DNA from: Rhabditoides inermis
Lineage: Eukaryota > Nematoda > Chromadorea > Rhabditida > Rhabditidae
Length of the DNA: 64,000 nucleotides
Direction of reading: 5' to 3'
NCBI GenBank assembly: GCA_963966185.1
Contig: CAWZYM010000329.1
Coordinates: forward strand, 646,001 to 710,000
The notes under the pieces are model-generated. The model saw nothing but the letters and a program-made list of their open reading frames with translations. It did no database searches and was not told the DNA's origin. The first letter of the stretch is position 1, and each line of letters opens with the position of its first letter. Below, piece by piece: positions 61,550 through 64,000 of the stretch. A program made the position numbers and the translations under genes.

Positions 61550-63203
61550 TCCCCCTTGCATACTAATATTTACTATGGTGTCTGTCTGTCCTTCTTTCCG
61601 GAAGGTTATCTTTCTTCAAAATCAGTATTATCACTTCACTTCTTCTAAAAAGTTTCTTCAAAAGCCCAGTACGCAAAATTCCAAATATCTCGTCAATAGC
61701 GATCTCCTAATCATAGTTATCACCTAATCTCTTAACTATAGGAAAAAATTTCAAAAAACTTCAATTAGAACCAAATTTGGTGAGTAGGTGAATCGATCTA
61801 GAAAAAGTCGATAGCCGCGATACCAGCTGCCTGTGACCTCATCTTCATGCCCAAATAGGCAAATGTACCCAAAATGCACCCAAAATTCATGATCTTCGAT
61901 TTCTATAAAAATTGAATGGAAGAAAGATTACGTATACTAGATCATAGAAACTGGTTTCCTTTTTCGAAAAGTCACCAAATATGGCGAATATGATCGACTT
62001 TTCGTACAGACGAGATAGAGGGTCCAATTTGTAAACTTAAGCTTTTATGGGCAAAAAAGCCCTTCTGTCAAAGTTTCAGATCGATCGGACTTTGTCTTCA
62101 TACAGTATTAGACATTTTCTGAGCGCGCGTTACTTGCTGGGGACGCGCCCACCGGATTGCTCGCTACCAGCCGCCAGGTCAACCGATCGATATCGAATAG
62201 TTGGCATTCGCAATCACTGACCCATATCCACTCAGTTGTGTCTTTTTTGATAGGAATATGTCTAAATATAACTATAATGGATTGAGTCAGTTGAAAAAGA
62301 CAAAATTTCTATCTTCAACGAATAACTTTGACAAAACGAAAAGTTGAAGGTTGAAAGTTAAGTAAAATGTTTCGAGACGTCAATAGATAGTGCTTTTTAA
62401 CGATCAAATCAACCTCAAACTGTTTCAAACTCCTTCACACGTGCGCACAACGTGTTAGGGCGCGCCAGCCGGCTTCCTTTCTGGAAGTCATTGTAGACGT
62501 AATATAGAACTATGTACTGCTTCTTTTTCAGTTGAAACTAAGTTTTGAGTTCATTACTTGTACTCGTGTACATATTCAGCCTGAAATTCCGCTTTTCGAT
62601 GCAGTACAGTGTCGAGTGGAAGTGAGGTGAGGTGAGAATCGAGTTCACCTTACATGTCATTTGGCAAGCACAGGCGGTCAAGTTATATTTTTAGAACGTG
62701 AAAGAGTAGACAGTAGGGAGAGAAGACAGTAGAGAAGAGAGTAGTACTTTCTGTTTGAAAAAAGTTTTTACATACATAACTGTCTCTCGAAAGTCGCAGT
62801 GACAACTGCAGATGTGAGAATAGAAGAGTAGACAGATGGTACCATAGTACTGTCTCTAGAAAGTTGTTGCCACCGCAGCGGGGACGTGAAAGTATACAAG
62901 AGAGAGAATAGGACAGAGAGAGAATAACAGAGAGAAAAGATGAGAGAAAAGGGAGAGTAGACATAACTGTCTCTCGAAAGTCGCAGTGATAGTGATTACT
63001 GCAGATGTGAGAGTGAGAGTGGAAGAGGTCACGAGAGGTGAAAGTAGACAGAAAAAAACATAGTAATGTATCTAGAAAGTTGACAGTAGACAATAGATAA
63101 AATAATACTGAGAGAGAAAGAGAAAGAGAGAAAAAGATAGCGAGACAGTGGGAGAGAAAGAAGAGAGAAGGAGGAGAGATAGGGGAGAGTAGAACTGTGT
63201 CGA

Positions 63204-63248
<45 letters not shown>

Positions 63249-63564
63249 GGGGAGGAGGAGGGATATACGATGGAAAGTAGACAGAACGGTGTAGAGGAGA
63301 AAGAGATGGGGCGTTGCACATCTGTGAAACATAAAATGAGTGAAAAAGAAGTAGGATAAATAGTTAGGAAAGACAAAAATTAAGACACATATGCAAAATA
63401 CATAGAACTTGAACACTTCAACTACAACCCTTGCTTGCGTGTATGTATCTTTGCAAGAGTCATTAGAGCAATCAACTATCAAACAAACAAGATGAACTAT
63501 TCTTCTATTTCTCTATTTTTGTATACCTAGTGCGAAGGCGCGCGACAGCGCGCCGGAGCGCTAG
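61550..63564 (+). mobile_element. Helitron-like unit A7 (2015 bases, subtype I)
   Basis: Nearly identical to A5 and A6. It has TGTATCTAG in place of TGTCTCTAG near 63067 and a shorter GA tract (about 63207-63244). It ends CTAG followed by T. Confidence 0.8.
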
Positions 63565-64000
63565 TCTACAGATGTTATATTTACTATGTTCATAGAAGGC
63601 GCTCCGGCACGCTCTGCGGTCAGAGCCTATCAGTGGATCAGTAATAATAGGAATATATTGATCACTGCTACTGATATGAATTTTCTCTTACTCTCTGATC
63701 TTTCACTTTCTTGTATGCACATGAACGCGCTCCGGGACACTCCGCGGTCAAAGTCGATCAATAGATCAGTAATTATAACAATATATTAATCACTGATACT
63801 GATCTGCATTCTCTTCTACTCTCTGATCTTTTACTCTCTCGTATGCACTTAGAAGGCGCTCCGGCACGCTTCGCGCGCCTCCGCGGTCAAAGTCGATCAG
63901 TAGATCAGTAAATAAAATAATACATTGATCACTGATACTGATATGCATTTTCTCCGACTCTCTGATCTTTTATTCTTTCGTTTGCACATAGAGGGCGCTC
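63565..64000 (+). mobile_element. Start of a further Helitron-like unit with about 130-base tandem repeats
   Basis: Starts TCTACAGATGTTATATTTAC, then TATGTTC, comparable to the start of A. Tandem copies begin at 63595, 63723, 63852 and 63991 with GAAGGCGCTCCGGCACGC-type heads. Each contains GATCAGTAGATCAGTAAT and CACTGATACTGATATGCAT. It runs off the window. Confidence 0.6.

Noticed and set aside
42898..63564. LTR retrotransposon or viral tandem genomes
   Set aside because: No reverse transcriptase, integrase, capsid or replicase frames exist in any unit, and no TG...CA ends.

Overview
The window is eukaryotic, repeat-dominated DNA. The few real genes are split by GT-AG introns, mostly 42-58 bases with some of 144-224, and all belong to mobile elements. 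DNA transposons, a LINE remnant, tRNA-derived SINE-like units, a family B DNA polymerase (Polinton/Maverick type) and Helitron-like arrays together suggest an invertebrate metazoan or related small-intron eukaryote. I cannot name the species. No housekeeping gene is visible.

Layout: 1-19464 is one minisatellite of 82-base units with higher-order duplications, one of which carries a copy of an embedded tRNA-derived SINE. It abuts an 11-base minisatellite (19465-20738) that resumes at 24525-25210. The interruption, 20739-24524, is a TA-flanked Tc1/mariner/IS630-type transposon. It has imperfect 28-base inverted ends and a multi-exon DDE transposase broken by one frameshift. Its 3' part also holds tRNA-like and SINE-like units.

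25211-27182 is non-coding (hairpins, GA microsatellites, a 106-base inverted repeat). 27189-31459 is a second DNA transposon with perfect 35-base inverted ends and a probable 6-base target duplication. It carries two spliced genes on one strand: a BEN-like protein and a Tc1-like DD35E transposase. 31466-32640 is GC-box and GA-rich repeat, and 32775-33140 is a broken LINE 3' end.

34622-41083 is a large imperfect inverted duplication built from a degraded protein-primed family B DNA polymerase element. Polymerase fragments lie on both strands and include a TDTDS catalytic motif. 41364-42898 is a foldback element.

42898-63564 is a head-to-tail array of eleven non-coding units in three families (A, B, C). 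Each starts with TC, has a CTATGGTG-type motif near its start, and ends in a GC-rich hairpin and CTAG. The order is C-A-A-A-A-B-B-C-A-A-A. These look like non-autonomous Helitrons in tandem. A further unit starts at 63565 and holds a roughly 130-base tandem repeat running off the window. The most interesting items are the Helitron-like concatemer with its terminal palindromes and GTAAACAA clusters, the two-gene BEN/DD35E transposon, and the inverted polymerase element.
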